This document shows, piece after piece, positions 44,600-56,159 of a stretch of DNA of 64,000 bases. Location of the stretch: NCBI GenBank assembly GCA_016271365.2, contig CM028129.1, forward strand, positions 1,003,855,501 through 1,003,919,500, read 5' to 3'. The stretch's first letter is position 1. The number at the start of each line of letters is the position of its first letter. A model generated the notes under the pieces. The model saw nothing but the letters and a program-made list of their open reading frames with translations. It was not told the origin of the DNA and did not search any database. Both the position numbers and the translations under genes were made by a program. Source of the DNA: Neoceratodus forsteri (taxonomy: Eukaryota > Chordata > Ceratodontiformes > Ceratodontidae).

Positions 44600-46834
44600 G
44601 GGTTTAGCATAATATTAGAATAAAAAGAAATCAACAGTGGAAAAAAACTGAAACAAAAATGAGGAAGGTAGATTGGGATCAATATAGGGCTTTAAGAAAT
44701 AATTATTTAAAAGAAGTGAGGAAGGCCAAGGCTGAATATTATGAACAGACCCTGGAGGAAGTACAATTTTCCCATCTTGGCAAATTTTGGAATTTAATTA
44801 ATAAACTGCAAAATATGGGTAAAACTGGATACCCAAAGGTGTTTAGTATAAATGGCAGGGACATAGAATTGGGACAAACAGTGTTTAATGATTATTTTGT
44901 GAACTTGGGGCTAGTGAAAGATGCTGAAAAAGACATTATACAACTTATAAGTAATAACAAGAAAATGGAGGGAACAAGATTTAATTTCTTCTATATAAAA
45001 ACTAAGGAAGTATTATCTGAATTATTAAAAATAGATGATAAAAAAGCTACTGGGCCTGATGAAATATGTGGGAAACTGCTAAAATATGCTGCTCTAGTAA
45101 TTGCATATCCACTTTCATATATTTATAATCTGTCATTGACCACCACCAGTGGCGATGCTGGTGGAGTGGAAGTCTGCAAAAGTAGTCCCTGTTTTTAAAT
45201 CTGGGTCCAAGGGAGAAATGTCAAACTATAGGCCAATTTCGCTTCTTCCAGTTGTAGCTAAAGTTTTTGAGAAATTAATTACAATATAGGTTAAAAAGTT
45301 TCTAAATGAGCATGATATTCTGACAGGGTACCAGTCTGGTTTTAAAGAAAATTATAGCACACAGACTGCACTGGTAAAGGTGACTGGCGATATTCAGACA
45401 GCTGTGGATGAAGGATTAATGACGGGGGCTATTTTAGTAGATTTGTCAAAGGCTTTTGACACTTTAAACCAATATATTCTGTTATATAAATTAAACTGTT
45501 TTGTTTTTTCTGATAATGTAATTACCTGGTTCAGTAGTTATATAAAGGGTAGGTTACAAACAGTCTACCTTAATTCATATTAATCAAATTGTAGAGCGTT
45601 GACACATGGAGTATGACGTGGATCGATTTTGGGGCCCCTACTTTTTAATTTGTGTACAAACAATGTGGTATTTGGAAACCAGAACATAATGTGCCATCAG
45701 TATGCGGATATCACAATTTTGTATCTGGCAGGGGATGAAATAACTAACATACAACATGGTTTACAGGAAGCCTTTGACGAACTACAAAATTAGTATCGGA
45801 TTATTAAATTAGTATTAAATAGTGAGAAAACTAAAGTGATGTTATTTAGATGTAAGAATAAAGTTTTGCACAGTAATAACATTCTGGATACCAAAGTGGC
45901 TGATAGCTCTACATTACAACAGGTAGAGGAATATAAGTCTCAGCCTATGGATTGAGTCTCATTGTAAATGGACAGTGCATATTAACAAAATGGTAAAAAA
46001 GATCAGAACAACAGTTAGGGATGCTTTATAGGCTTAAAAATAATTTTCTAGACATACCAAGCTGCATATAATTAAAACCATGTTGGTACCAGTCATAGAT
46101 TATGCAGACACAATTTATGTGGGGGCCTCAAAGAAATATTTTAAAAAAGTGGATATTATGTATAATCAAATGGCCAGATATATCTTGGAAGTTCCATGGC
46201 TGACCCATCATTGTGTCCTTTATACAGAATTACATTGGGAACATTTAAACAACAGAAGAAGTCATCATATGACTAAATTAATGTTTAAAGTTATTAAGAA
46301 AAAAGTCCCGGGATATATTGACAATTAATTGAAATTGAAAGCCCTGGTTCGACATTTGAGATCAACACATTATTTGCAATTCACAGTTCCCAGAAAGAGA
46401 ACAAAGCATGGAGGTGCTACACTTGCATGTTTTTGACTCCAAAGTTGGAATAAGTTACCCCCCCCCAGCTTAGATTGCAAGGAGCTAATGTGACCTGGGC
46501 TCATATGAATAGATGGCTTATAGACCAAATTGGTATACCAAGAGACTGTTGTAACTATCAAAAAGTTGCACAATGGTGCAGAATTGCATTGTTCAGGATA
46601 CTTCTGGATGTGATATAGGAATATACCTGCAATATCTTTTGTTGTATTGTATTAGGTTTAGAGATTATATTTATATTCAGTGTTTTTATTTATTGTAACA
46701 AATGTACTTTGTATTTAACTGGAACATTGTCTCTCTTTTGTATGGAGTCCCTTGTAAATGAACATATTTTCATACTCAGTGGGTTACTACCATGTTCATT
46801 CTATGAATAAAATAATTACCTACCTACCTACCTA
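44600..46834 (+). mobile_element. L2/Jockey-type LINE (RT to 3' end)
   Basis: The linker is at 44659 onward: DQYRALRNNYLKEVRKAKAE and FWNLINKLQ. RT follows: KIDDKKATGPDEICGKLLKY, SNYRPISLLPVVAKVFEKL (another frame, about 45220-45285), GYQSGF, motif A LVDLSKAFDTLN, motif C degraded to QYADIT (the second D is lost), LNSEKTKVMLF, and the C-terminal IDYADTIYVGASK and VIKKKVPGY. The 3' end is a (TACC)n run at 46821-46834, a simple-repeat tail typical of L2-like LINEs. The copy has many stops, including one in the RT core. The upstream endonuclease is missing. Its RT words resemble the fragment at 1-345. Confidence 0.85.
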
Positions 46835-46958
46835 AAACCTTTATTTCTTGTGCAAAAAAAAAAAAAACTGAAGAGAGAGCTAAGGGAACTTCTAAGTTAT
46901 TCATGAAAGACCAGGCTGTTTAAGCAATACTACTTGATGCAACTGTTAAAGCAGCTAC

Positions 46959-47603
46959 TTAAAGGAAGAATACACCCTCATATCTTGTAATTTTTTTTTG
47001 TTTTCATGTCAAAAGATAACTCTTTTTCTGTAGCATTTACTGATATATGCATTTGCTTTTCTTTGTTTTCACTCTTCATGCTAGTCCCCTGTAACTATCC
47101 TGTGGGGTCTCCATTTTATGGTTGTTGAAATCTTATTGTCCATGAGAGCTATATTAGCATATGAGAACATGATGTCACAGCAGCCATTTATACCATTTAT
47201 CTCTTTGTTGAAAGTACAAATATCCTGATAAAACTCTATGGAAACACACAAACTGAATGCATTTTAAGGGGAAAACCCTGCAATGCAACTCAGACAGTTT
47301 GCAAAGCTAACTGAAAGTAAATGTGGTATTACACATCTTGCTGCAAGTTGGCTTGTTGAATCCTTATTAAGCAGACAGCCATACTGCGGAGTCTAAAGGG
47401 TTCTGACACATCTTGTTCTCATATGCTAATTCAGCTGTCAGTGGCAATGAGATTTCCATAAACAGAAAATAGAACCCCCCAGGATAGTTACAGGAACTAG
47501 TGTGAACACTGAAAATAAATTAATCACATATATACCTAAGAGTTGTCTGCTGACATAGAAACAAATAAAATTTACGGGATATGAAGGTGTAGTTTTCCTT
47601 TAA
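46959..47603. mobile_element. MITE with TTAA ends (T2/piggyBac-like signature)
   Basis: Left TTAAAGGAAGAATACACCCT and right (complement) TTAAAGGAAAACTACACCTT begin inverted arms of about 200 bp. Deeper pairs include CTGTAACTATCCTG and TTAGCATATGAGAACA with their complements. TTAA at both ends followed by AGG is the signature of the T2-type MITEs described from Xenopus, which use TTAA targets. The middle (about 47170-47390) is unpaired and non-coding. Some similarity continues outside the TTAA, so the border is not fully certain. Confidence 0.82.
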
Positions 47604-47698
47604 GAGTGCTACTTGGAGCAGCAATTAAACAGTGCAATAGGAAGGTTATTGGAGCTTTACCTTGGAGAGGGTGTGATACTGTGAACATTTTTTCTATA

Positions 47699-48471
47699 GG
47701 CTCGTTCACATGGCCAAATCTGAGCTGTTGGTGGGGGTGCACAGCAGCCAGATCGGTGCCGATACGCATGTCATAACATCACTGTTTTGCCATTTTCTGC
47801 TTGCATTTCGTATTGACCACAATCCCTCTTTTCTTAGGATCATGTAGTGGCGTTTGCATTTTGCAACATTCTGCTCAGTTGTGTGAACAGCTGGCACAAC
47901 CCACAATGCTGTGTCAGGCTTTTGCTAGAAGGCTCAAGGATGGGTCTTCAGACCTGAGTTCACATAAAGGTTGTTTTCTGTACTTTAAACATAACTAAAC
48001 TCGGGCAAGTAGCTCTTTTTGCAAACAGAGGGCTATAAATTGGAGAAATACAATCTCAGAGTCAAGCCATGACACTGGGAATGCGTATACACATACATGC
48101 ATGCCCAGTGTCACGGTTCAACTCTGCGATCATGGTTTCTCCAATTTTTAGCCCTCAGTTTGTAAAGTGAGCTACTTGCCTGCATTCAGCTGTGTTTAAA
48201 GTACAAAAAGTACCCTTTAGCTGAACTCGGATCTGAAGACCCATCCTCGAGCCTTCTGGCACTGCAGCACCATTTCTATGTTGTCACCCCGTCTCTACCG
48301 CATCCTCAACACCACTACCACCAGAACCTTCTTGAAATGACAGAACTCCTCTTGGAGCATCTACAGTGCTCCAGAACTATGTTATCTGAATGCTGCTCCA
48401 CAGAGTTTCAAAAAGATTGGCTGCAGTGATCAACATGGCAGTGATCTAAATTCTTGCCATGTGAACGAGGC
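47699..48471. mobile_element. 773-bp foldback transposon-like element
   Basis: The ends GGCTCGTTCACATGGC and (complement) GCCTCGTTCACATGGC are inverted. The central 340 bp form a second, much stronger palindrome: GAAGGCTC...GATGGGTCTTCAGA, GTACTTTAAACA, GCAAGTAGCTC and TGACACTGGG each recur as their complements in mirrored order. ATA flanks both ends (47696-47698 and 48472-48474), a possible 3-bp TSD. No ORF is convincing. The superfamily is not assigned. Confidence 0.85.
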
Positions 48472-48479
48472 ATATGTCT

Positions 48480-49515
48480 GGTGTTTGGACTGATCAAAGT
48501 AGCAATTAATAAAAAGCTTTTTTTTTCACAAGAAACAAAGGTTTTGATACTATTGCCTGCAGGTGTGATAGTACATTGGTGGTTTTTCATCTCAGGTTTG
48601 CTTCAACCTATACATATATTAGAAAATAAATTTTCTTACAGACACTTTCAATTTTTGGCAGAATGTCAACACATAAACCACTGAGACTGCTTTAAAAAAA
48701 CAGGTCCAAACAATTCAAACATTTCAGACAAGGCAAAATCAGACCTAAAATGAAAACATTACTAAAATACACTCAAAGAAAAAGTTATATTGAATAGACC
48801 CTAGTAAGTTAATAAATACATAAGTTTTCTAAAAAAATTATTATGACACACTTGACATACACATCAAGGAGAAGTACCTAGAACACTCTGAAACACCCCA
48901 ACAAAGAAAGGAAAAAGAAAAAAACATAAGGGAAAATGAATTTATGTTAGATCTTGGATTACCAAGATCCTAGCAGAATATTTTATTTTATTTTTTGTAA
49001 TCCATATTTTTTTAAAGTTTTAAAACATACAAGATGATAATAAATAAGAATGAGAAAGAACAATTTTATTTAGTACCTTAATTCTCCCACCTTCCTTGTA
49101 ACAGATTACTGATATCCATTTGTTCAGATGTTTGTCCAGGAATAAGACTTCTTGTCCCATATCTCTTTGTAATAATTTCTACTGTATATTATTCAGGACG
49201 TTATTCCACTTTCTGTTATTCCCTTAAACTGGTTCCAAATCTTTTGAAGTGCTGAAATTTATAGTCTGTACTTAAACAAAAGTGGACTTCTTACAATTTA
49301 TCACATTAAATTTATCCATATCCACTGTGTAAGAGGATAAGAGTCTTTCCAGCACATTTAAATACATTTTTTTGTCATTTGTTTTCATTGTGTTTCATAA
49401 TATACAACTGTACATGTGAACTGATTCTTGGTTCAAAGTGTAGGAAAACATGTTAGAAGTCACACATGTAGTATAACATCCCTTCTCATTCTTCATTACA
49501 ACTTGTAGAGGTCAT
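48480..49515. other. Unassigned AT-rich sequence
   Basis: No gene or repeat is identified. Confidence 0.45.
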
Positions 49516-49516
49516 T

Positions 49517-51429
49517 CCCATTAATATTTATTTTTTTATTTAAAAGATGAGCAGTAATTGCTCATTTTCAGATGTGTCTTGGGGGAAATGGGAAGAGGGA
49601 ACAGACAATAATACATAATTACACAGCAAAACAGAATAACATTTTTAAAAGTTAAAATGCATACAGTTAGGATATGAGCATTCTAGCAGCATTAGAGTAC
49701 AGGATAATCAAGTACAGTTATGCATGTTCCAATACTGCAAGTACAGCAAGTACTGAGGACAGTTACAATGAAGAGGCAAAAATCAAAACAGCAAGTGCTA
49801 CAATAGGGATGAACAAGTTAGGGGCAGTTGCAGGAGGGAAAATGAGGTTCTGGAGGAGGGAGGAGAGGGAATGAGGGGGTGGGGGCAGTTTGGCTAGACA
49901 GGGGAAGGACATTCCAGAGTTTAGGAATCAATAAGAGAAGGTGACCTGGCCTGCAGTGGTGGATCTAGGAGGAAGCGCAAAGGTCCTTAGTCTGAGGTTA
50001 TGAAGGGAGTAGCTGGATGAAGGGGGGAGGGAGAGAGTAGCGGTGAGGTAAGATAAAAGGGAAGGGACACAAACCAGTATTTGCCTACAAAGCTAGCCCT
50101 GCCATCAATAGAGGGGAAGGAGAGGAATTTGTAGAGGACACAGTGATAAGTCCTGGGTGGAGAGTCAAAATCAAAGTGACAGAATAAGTGAGAGAGGGTA
50201 TCCAGTCTGGCAAGGGAGGACTTAGGGGTAGCACTGTAGATTATATCTCCATAGTCGAAGATAGAGAGGATCATTTTCTGGACAAGCACATGGTGGGCCT
50301 GCAAGGGGGTACATCCATGGTTTCTATATACAGCGCCAAGCTTGGGATACAATTTCTTGTGGATGGTATCCACACACCCAGAAATGTCAAGATGTTGGTT
50401 GAGCCAGACCCCGAGAAACCTGAAGGAGATAATGTCCTCAATCGTAGTGTTATCAAGGGTGTGGAAGGAAGGGAGGGATGAAAGCCTAGAGAGTCTCTGC
50501 CTAGTGCCAAAGGTCTTGGACACAGTCTTCTTGGCATTAAGAAGCAAGTGATTTGAGCAGAAATAAAGCTGAACTTTGTCAACGTCCAGCTAGAGTCTGG
50601 TCGCCACATCAGAAAGGGAGGGACCAGAGGTGTACAGGACAGTATCATCCACATACATGTGGATGGATGCAGAGGTGCAGACAGCAGGAAGGGCATTTAA
50701 GAAAATAGAAAATAGAAGTGGGCAGAGGACAGAGCCTTGTGGGACTCCTGTCCTGATTGGAGGGATATAGGAGTCACCTATCCTAACTGAGTGGGTTCTG
50801 CCCTCTAGGTAGGAACAGAACCAGCTAGTGGCAGGGGCAGATAGCCCTGCTTCTGTGAGTTTAATAAGAAGGAGGAGGGGATGGGATACAGTGTCAAAAG
50901 CCTTGGCCAGGTCAACAAAGATTATAGTGGTGATAAAGCCCTGGTCGGTACTTGAGAGGATGGAGTCAATAAGCCAGAGGAGGGGGTAGAGGTTGAATGG
51001 AATTTATGGAAACCAGACTGAAGGGGTAAAAAAGGAGGAGGAGTCAAGGTAAGGAGACAGATGGGATAGTACGATGTGCTATGGACGTTTGCAAGAATGG
51101 GAAGTAAAGAGATAAGGGGTAATTGCCAGGAATGGATGGGTCACCACTCTTGGGAAAGGGTATGACCATGGCATGCTTCCAAGTAGGAGGGGCAGAGGCC
51201 AGAGAGAGATTTAGGAAGGAGTTGAGCAGGTAGGCAACAGCTGGGGCAGAGAGATGAAGAAGTTTGGAGTCGAGCCCATCAGGGCCCTCACACTCTTACC
51301 CTTGGCAGGGTTTAGGGACAGGAGGGCCTTGAGAGTGTCTGATAGGGATACCAGAGAGAAAGAGAAGGAAGAGGATGTAGGAGGGGGATGAGAGGGTATT
51401 GCAAAGGGAAGGTGGAGAGGGGAGGGGTG
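49517..51429 (-). mobile_element. L2 LINE (RT to 3' end)
   Basis: In minus-strand order: LLSLNPAK (51330-51290), a WKHAMVIPFPKSGDPS-like stretch (about 51200-51130), motif A FVDLAKAFD (about 50920), SWFCSYLEGRTHSVRIGDSY and TGVPQGSVL (motif B, about 50750), motif C YVDDTVLYTSG (about 50650), LLNAKKTVSKTFG (50547), FRFLGVWLNQHLDISG, IFDYGDIIYSAT and CHFDFDSPPRTYHCVLYKFL, then a WNVLP end near 49900. The 3' terminus has a TTAAATAAAAAAATAAATAT tail (complement of about 49520-49545). Catalytic DD and D are kept, but frame changes and stops are present. A tRNA SINE borders it on the right. Confidence 0.88.
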
Positions 51430-51443
51430 AGGAGGGATAGTAT

Positions 51444-52030
51444 TTTTTTTTTTTTTTTGCAGTTAATTTATTTTACTTCTTGGTCCCTGTCAGCAGTCCA
51501 TCCTGTCAGTCTTCCAGCTCTGTTCCCCACTCGTAGCTCAACCTCCAGCTGCCCCACGGCTTGCCCCCCTTGGTGGGGTGGCGGGTAGCCCCTCAACCCG
51601 CCTCTCATAAGGATTCGGTTCTTGAGGTGTGTTGCTGTGAATTGTGGGGGCGGCGCCTGTGGGGACCGTCTGCCATGAAACATGCCAGGACCTATTTTTC
51701 CACCTGATTTTTGTTCCCTCTAAGCCGAGGATATGCAATGATGCCCAAGGAGTGAACGCGCATGCTCCCGTATGCGTTCCTCTGAATGTCTGCCTCAGCT
51801 TCCCTTTCTATAGTCTCAGCGTGAAGGCCCCCAGCCTTCACTAGGAGCCAGCAGTGCACCAAGTGCTGGTGTCCCCCCCTCCCCAGAGAAGGAGTGCAGT
51901 CCAAAGGATGCTCAATCCTTCTCCTCCCCACTGACCCCCAGTGACCCGTGTTTGTTCCCAAACATAGGTCGCCGGCGTGGCAGACGGTAAGGCGTCCACG
52001 CCTCAGCCCTTGGCACCACTGGGCCAGACA
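51444..52030 (-). mobile_element. GC-rich tRNA-derived SINE, young copy 1
   Basis: Minus-strand order: tRNA-like head (CCCAGTGGTGCCAAGGGCTG, then GCCACGCCGGCGACC), GC-rich body, and poly(A) seen as a T-run at 51443-51458. Perfect target-site duplication AGGAGGGATAGTAT at 51430-51443 and 52031-52044. About 590 bp, long for a SINE. The insertion lies at the right edge of the L2. Open frames across it are not genes. Confidence 0.92.
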
Positions 52031-52251
52031 AGGAGGGATAGTATGATAACATTAAAATACATTTTTTTTAAATTTACTAGTGCCATCTTAGTTAGCTTGA
52101 TCTTACTCATTCCCACTTTACTCCTTTTCCTAATAGTATCCTTATTTAATCTCTCGTAAAAGTTCAGTTTGTTGCTACACAAAAGTCCAGTATATTTTCA
52201 ATGCTATAACAATCCTCTTTATTGACTCCTTGGACATTTCTTGCATGTTAT

Positions 52252-52385
52252 TACTGCTACAGAGACCACTCTTATGGTTGTAAGAGTGGTCTCACATACA
52301 TTCTTGGTGAATGAAATGAATAGTTCTGATACCCTAAAAATGTAAGACCATTCTTACAACCATAAGAGTGGTCTCTGTGGCAGTA
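52252..52385. repeat. Nested inverted repeat
   Basis: Outer arms of about 52 bp: TACTGCTACAGAGACCACTC pairs with the complement TACTGCCACAGAGACCACTC. Each arm is itself a palindrome, GAGACCACTCTTA-tggttg-TAAGAGTGGTCTC on the left and a one-mismatch version on the right. This can fold as one long hairpin or two separate ones. Confidence 0.92.
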
Positions 52386-52557
52386 TTGATATATTATTGA
52401 CCAAAATAGAGCAATACTATATTAAACATTTTTAAAAACAACCCAGAACAAGTCAGTTTCTAGGACATCTGTGCATGATACATGCTTTGCAGAATAAGAG
52501 CATCTCACGTGCAGTGGAAAGGAGCACTCTAATTGGTCAGAAGTTCTCAATCAGTCT

Positions 52558-53990
52558 ATAACATAAGAACATAAGAACATGTCAGCAGAAGGGGACCATA
52601 TGATCCACCTAGTCTGCCCAGATTACCTGCCCCCCATTCTGTTCTTCATCCAAGATTACCGCAGTACTTGTCCCATGCTAGCTTAAAAGCAGTAACTGGT
52701 TTGGCCTCCATGATCTCTGGTGGTAAGCTATTCCAAGGGTCCACCACCATCTCTGTGAAGTAGAACTTATGAATGTTGGTTTTAAACTTACTCCCTGTTA
52801 GTCTCAAACTGTGTCCCCTCATTTGTGTGTTCTTGTTTCTGTGAAAGAGGTTTTCTGCTTGTACCTTATTTATGCGCTTTATGTATTTGAAGGTTTCTAT
52901 GTTATTCCCTGTTTCTCCTTTGCTTGAGGGAGTATATTTGCAGTTGCTGTAGTCTAGATTCATATTGCTCCTGGTGCAGTTCCTGTACCATTTTTTTTTT
53001 TTTTTTGAATATTTATTTATCACCCCCCTGCTTCCGACCGGCCTCTCCTTCAGGCCTTCTGCCAAGGACTTACCCCCGTGTCTCCGTTCCGAACCCTCCC
53101 CGATGCCAGCTTCCCCCAAACCCAGATCGCAGCCAACCAGGGTAACCCGACGTAACCTTCGGTCGGATGGGTCCCTCCTCGGAAGGAAATTGCCTTTCAG
53201 GCATTCTTGCTCTCAGCCCTGATGCTGCTGGGATTCGGTACTCCCCTGGCCCTTCGGGGGTTCCATGGAGGCCGGGGTCCAGGCGGCCGTCATCCGGTCG
53301 CCTGGACGCCATTTTCCGCTTTTTTCTGGATTCCCTGACATTGCGCCACTTCTTGTAGTGCCTCTGGTCTCCACCGGGGGCCGCTACAGAGCAAGTCATG
53401 ACCCAACCCACCCCTGGAGAGGAGAGCAGTCCTTAAGACGTTCAATCCTCTCATGTCCCCTACCGACCCCCGGTGACGTGAGTCCATTCCCGAACCCGGG
53501 TTGCCGGCGTGGTTTGAGGTAAGGCACCAGCGCCTCAGCCCTCTGCGCCACCGGGCCGGCAGTTCCTGTACCATTTTAGTAGCTCTCTTCTGTACAGCCT
53601 CCAAGCAGTCTATGTCCTTTCTTAGGTGTGGCCTCCAGAACCGTACATAGTCCTCAAGATGTGGCCTCACCAAGGACCTGTACAGAAGGAGTATGACCTC
53701 TAGCTTCCTACTTGTTATGCCCCTGCCAATACATCCGAAGATGCTCTAGCTTTCTGCACCACCTTTTCACATTGTCTACCCACCTTTAAATCATTGGAAT
53801 TAGGCACTCCGAGGTCCTGTTCGAGTTTTGTTTCTGTTAATTGTTCACCAACGAGTGCATATGTTTTCCTTGGGTTTCCTTTACCTAGGTGCATGACCTT
53901 GCACTTTTTAATGTTGAATTTCAACTGCCAGTCCCTAAACCATGCTTCTAGGCTCTTTAGATCTGCTTCCATTGCTGTTATATTGGGACT
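52558..53990 (-). mobile_element. CR1 LINE, copy D (3' part, split by a SINE)
   Basis: The upstream part (53972-53578) encodes LKSLEAWFRDWQLKFNIKKC and LVRPHLEDYVRFWRPHLRKD. The downstream part (52976-52560) encodes IETFKYIKRINKVQ and MVVDPWNSLPPEIMEAK. The 3' end CATAAGAACATAAGAACATG (plus strand, 52562-52581) is the CR1 octamer-like repeat. A 564-bp SINE interrupts it. The catalytic RT core is missing (5' truncation near 53990). Confidence 0.9.
52995..53558 (-). mobile_element. GC-rich tRNA-derived SINE, young copy 2
   Basis: A poly(A) tail (T-run 52991-53006), a GC- and CpG-rich body, and a tRNA-like head at the right: on the minus strand CCGGTGGCGCAGAGGGCTGA, then GCCGGCAACCCGGGTTCGGG. 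Target-site duplication GCAGTTCCTGTACCATTTT at 52976-52994 and 53559-53577, both copies within CR1 copy D. Body words ACTCCTTCTCTGGGG-like and GGGGGTCAGTGGGG-like are shared with copy 1. Confidence 0.95.
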
Positions 53991-54785
53991 ATAACTGTTA
54001 CATTGGGATTTATTTTTTTAATCATTCTGGTGAATAAGACATGCTGTGTATTATGCTGAAGTGTTGTCTCAATTTTATGTTGTTCAAATCTGTAAAGGGG
54101 GACCTGATTATCTGAATTAATTGCTGGTTGGTAAGTACATAGCCTGTGACAGAATGTGATGTCACTAAAGGGAAAACTGTATATTAAGCACAGCTTCCCC
54201 CTTAGTGACATAGGTTTCTGTCTCAAGCTTCCATGAAATACCTGCTCCCTTGATTTACTTTAAAGGTCATTTCAATGTTTATTTCTCTGAACGTTTGACG
54301 CCTACAGGTAAACCCAGTGCCTATTTTAAAATATATTTTCACCAGCTTTCAGAATTTGAGAGGCATGGCACACTTATCTTCCCCTTTAAGAAATATTTCT
54401 TCCTTGGATGGACAGTTTTATCACTATAATTGGAATAAATAAATATATGTTGTGTTTAAAAGTCAGATGTAGAGAAATAACTGAGCCACGGTGTGGATGA
54501 TTTATCTACCCACATATCAGGCACAGGTTCAGAGTAGAGCCTGAAGCCTCAAAAATGTTTTTTTTCTTTTTTTGTTTGTTTTTTTGGTTATTTTCCACAT
54601 CAGTAGTTACCTAATCAGAAATAAAATTTCCTTTTTGAGGGGTCCTGAGCAAGGCAGAATTAAGACATAAATACCTTCATACAACAAACCTCAGATAATA
54701 CAAATATTTAGATATAAGAAATATAGAAAAGTTACTGTACAAAGTTATTCACAGTAATAAACACTATGTTTGTTGTTGTCTCTGA
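53991..54785. other. Unassigned; includes a hairpin at 54148-54222
   Basis: GACAGAATGTGATGTCACTA pairs with TAGTGACATAGGTTTCTGTC around a spacer of about 20 bp. To the right, TTAAAGGTCA (54262) and CCCCTTTAA (about 54383) could bound a small TTAA-type element, but the arms pair poorly. The rest is unassigned. Confidence 0.55.
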
Positions 54786-54789
54786 TATT

Positions 54790-55760
54790 ACAGATGGATG
54801 ACCATCACAACACATGCCAGGAAATTTTTCCTGGGACCTGCATCATTCAGTATTTTCATCTGTGACACAGATGAGGGTATTCAGAGTAAGATTTGTTTCT
54901 TTACAGATGACACCAAGATCTGTGGGCGAGTGAACACAGAAGAGGTAAAGGGGACATAGAAGGGGCACTAGAAAATCTGGAGAACTGGTTCAAGTTATAG
55001 CTCTTAAATGTAATGCCATAAATTGTGAGATTATGTATATTAACAAAACAAAACCTAGAACCGACTACTGGATGGGGAAGCATGGATGTTTCAAGTCCCC
55101 GAGGAAAGGGATCTGTGAGTCATCATTATCTGTGACAAGCTCAAGCCTACTGCCTAGTGCAATAAGCATATGAGAAGTCAAGTAGGGTACTGCAGTAGGG
55201 CATTCACTAGCAGGAGGACCGAAGTGATACTGCCCTTGTAAAGGTCCCTGGTGAGGCCACACCTGGAATACTGGCTGTATTTCTTGAGTCCCCACTTAAA
55301 GAAAGACAGTGATCGCTTGCAGAGTGTATCCATAGGCAAGCTACAAAAATAATCCAGAGGCAGCAAGGGAAGACACACAGGGAGAAGCTGAAGTGTCTCA
55401 ACTTGCACTCTCTGGACACCAGGAGGGAGGGGGACAATATAGAAACTTACAAGTTATCCAGGAGATGAACAGGGTAGACTGCAATGATCTAGTCATGCGG
55501 TATGAAAGCACCATAACCAGCAAGCATGGATGGAAGCTGTTGGTGGTTGTGGGGGAAGTCATAAGGGATGCTAGGAAATTCTTTTGCGTGGAGAAGGAGT
55601 TAGGTGATTAGAATACAGCAGTTTACTTAATCAGTTGTTGAAGCCAAATTAGCATCGGGATTCAAGCATGGATGGGACGGAAAAGCAGGGACAGTAAGGT
55701 CTATGGCAAGGAGAACATAGACAGCCTGAGGAGAGGGCACTGAGAAGCTTGTAGACAATG
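54790..55760 (+). mobile_element. CR1 LINE, copy E (very decayed)
   Basis: FTDDTKICGRVNTEE (about 54898; first D of the expected FADD kept as TDD), LVRPHLEYWLYFLSPHLKKD (about 55247), and ASGFKHGWDGK (about 55650) follow the CR1 order on the plus strand, broken by many stops. It is probably the oldest CR1 copy here. Confidence 0.75.
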
Positions 55761-55764
55761 TTCT

Positions 55765-56155
55765 TAGTAAATATGATCTGGCATTAGGGTGGGTTTTTCT
55801 CTGGACTGAGTGTGTATCTCAGTATCACTGGTCTGTTTCTGAGTCTGACTAAAGTCAAACAGTCCATAATGTGCAAATCCTGACTAATTTAGCTGTTGAA
55901 AACAAGAAAATTTTAAAATACCGAGGTGGGTATTAATGTCCATGGTCAAAGTAGGTGCGGAGGAAAACAAAGGAAAAAGCCCTAACAAACACTCACCATT
56001 TGATTTAGCGCAAATGTGTAGAGAAGGTGCCAGGCTCAATAAGTCTGTTACTGTCAACTTTGATCATAGATAAATGTAATCCACCCCTCTCTTCCAGTGA
56101 AAACTACTTTTCAGCAGCTAATCTTTTTTTTTTATTTGTCCTAATGATTTGCTTT
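55765..56155. other. Unassigned sequence
   Basis: No motif recognised. Confidence 0.4.
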
Positions 56156-56159
56156 CTGT

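Noticed and set aside
53000..53560. CpG-rich block resembling a promoter CpG island
   Set aside because: The block coincides exactly with a SINE bounded by a target-site duplication and a poly(A) tail.
54262..54387. Possible small TTAA-type MITE
   Set aside because: Both ends start TTAAAGG, but the following bases do not pair beyond what chance would give.
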